The notes beneath the pieces are model-generated. The model did not search any database. It was not told where the DNA came from and saw nothing but the letters and a program-made list of their open reading frames with translations. A program made the translations under genes and the position numbers. From JBKEHD01 sp046710445 (GTDB lineage Bacteria > Pseudomonadota > Alphaproteobacteria > Rickettsiales > Midichloriaceae), in NCBI GenBank assembly GCA_046710445.1, contig JBKEHD010000039.1, positions 1 through 6,811 of the forward strand: a stretch of DNA of 6,811 bases, in the 5' to 3' direction. Shown piece by piece: positions 6,110 through 6,811 of the stretch. Position 1 is the stretch's first letter, and each line of letters opens with the position of its first letter.

Positions 6110-6811
6110 CATCGATTACCTCAACAAACCCCTCAGAAATAGTAATATTATTCAACTCACCAGTATTATGAAAAACATTATCATCTATAATATCAATCTG
6201 TGGCTGTGTAATCTCTTCTTGGCCATATAAATATTCACTTACCATATCCCAAGCTTTTGATCCAACATTATATGCTGAATATAATGTTGTAACTGCACTT
6301 ACTGCAGTAACAGTGACTGGAAATGCTGTTGATGCTGCAGCAACTGCCATTGTATATCCTCCGACTACCAATGCCCCACCTACTGCACCCATATAATCTT
6401 CATCATATATTTTTGTTGATAATCTAAATACTGTTGTTACAATGCTAAGCTTCAAATCACCTTCAAACATACCGTATAATAGCACTATATCTGGAAATAA
6501 TTCTTTATGTAAATATTCCCTACTAATCCCATTATCATTATATGCTTTCCACAAATCTAAACCTATATCTACTGATTTTATACCAATATTTGCCTTACTT
6601 AAATTACTGCTTACTTTTTCAACAAAATTATCTGTTTCAACTTTACCTTCTTTTAATGAGTCATACAGTTGTTTCATTTCTGCAAATGAATCAGAATCGC
6701 CACCTTTGTCTGGATGAAGTTTGAGTGCTAAATCTTTAAACATATTTTTAAAGTCTTCTTTATCAACTCCATGTTGCCTAGCTATATCTTTAAATTCAGC
6801 TCCTTTCTGAT
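6102..6811 (-). CDS. C-terminal part of a J-domain-motif protein with a long hydrophobic segment; 5' end outside the window
   Basis: The frame is open from the right edge (first full codon 6809-6807) to TAA at 6104-6102, giving 235 visible residues. The ATG at 6743 is internal: the 22 codons before it continue as QKGAEFKDIARQHGVDKEDF. Residues 20-55 look like the core of a J domain: a helix with FKDLALKL, the loop HPDKGGD (His32, Pro33, Asp34) that in J proteins stimulates Hsp70, and a helix with FAEMKQLYDSLKEG. A hydrophilic helical stretch follows. At about 139-183 there is a glycine/alanine/valine-rich hydrophobic segment (GAVGGALVVGGYTMAVAAAS, then VTVTAVSAVTTLYSAY) that could form a membrane hairpin. 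The tail is acidic and rich in isoleucine and asparagine. DnaJ's Gly/Phe region and zinc fingers are absent after the J motif, so this is not DnaJ. Function is unknown; a membrane-associated co-chaperone or secreted effector are possibilities only. Confidence 0.75.
   Translation of the reverse strand, partial: QKGAEFKDIARQHGVDKEDFKNMFKDLALKLHPDKGGDSDSFAEMKQLYDSLKEGKVETDNFVEKVSSNLSKANIGIKSVDIGLDLWKAYNDNGISREYLHKELFPDIVLLYGMFEGDLKLSIVTTVFRLSTKIYDEDYMGAVGGALVVGGYTMAVAAASTAFPVTVTAVSAVTTLYSAYNVGSKAWDMVSEYLYGQEEITQPQIDIIDDNVFHNTGELNNITISEGFVEVIDVI

Noticed and set aside
6442..6724. two plus-strand open frames (91 and 60 residues) opposite the J-motif gene
   Set aside because: Both are antisense to a frame with a clear HPD motif and show no domain or ribosome binding site.
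6102..6743. J-motif gene as a complete 213-residue protein starting at the ATG at 6743
   Set aside because: The same frame stays open to the window edge, and the preceding residues form the natural helix before the HPD loop, so the gene is 5'-incomplete here.

Overview
The window is AT-rich throughout, in coding and non-coding DNA alike. Ribosome binding sites are mostly weak, and third codon positions are nearly all A or T. This, with a small alphaproteobacterial-type envelope gene set (HtrA/DegP protease, AGCS amino-acid carrier, an MsbA-related ABC exporter, a protein resembling the front half of alphaproteobacterial SPOR proteins) and a J-motif protein with a long hydrophobic tail, suggests a reduced, host-associated alphaproteobacterium, most likely Rickettsiales-like. 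The assignment is inferred from recalled family features and composition, not from a database search.

Layout. Bases 1-57 (minus) hold the first 19 codons of a gene that leaves the window, with a good Shine-Dalgarno site and a possible promoter. Head to head with it is an ABC-2 type permease (plus, ending at 838) whose conserved N-terminus is readable but has no ATG/GTG/TTG where one is expected. A minus-strand block follows, in transcription order: htrA (4292-2853), an AGCS symporter (GTG start at 2717, ending at 1374) and, 5 bases later, a small lysine-rich membrane protein (1368-871). An 80-base divergent promoter region (4293-4372) separates htrA from a plus-strand MsbA-like half-transporter (4373-6109). 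That gene overlaps by 8 bases, tail to tail, with a minus-strand gene that enters from the right edge and carries a J-domain HPD motif and a long hydrophobic segment.

How the genes fit together. Almost everything concerns the envelope: periplasmic protein quality control (HtrA), amino-acid import (AGCS), lipid or drug export (MsbA-like), a second ABC export permease without a visible ATPase, and a SPOR-like inner-membrane protein that appears to lack its peptidoglycan-binding domain. The right-edge protein is the least explained: its features fit a membrane-inserting or secreted factor, but only its C-terminal 235 residues are visible.

I saw no tRNA, rRNA, CRISPR array, insertion sequence or attachment site. 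The points most worth a second look are the missing start of the permease and its clash with the divergent gene, the SPOR-less protein, and the J-motif/hydrophobic protein. I found no clear-cut new multi-gene system.
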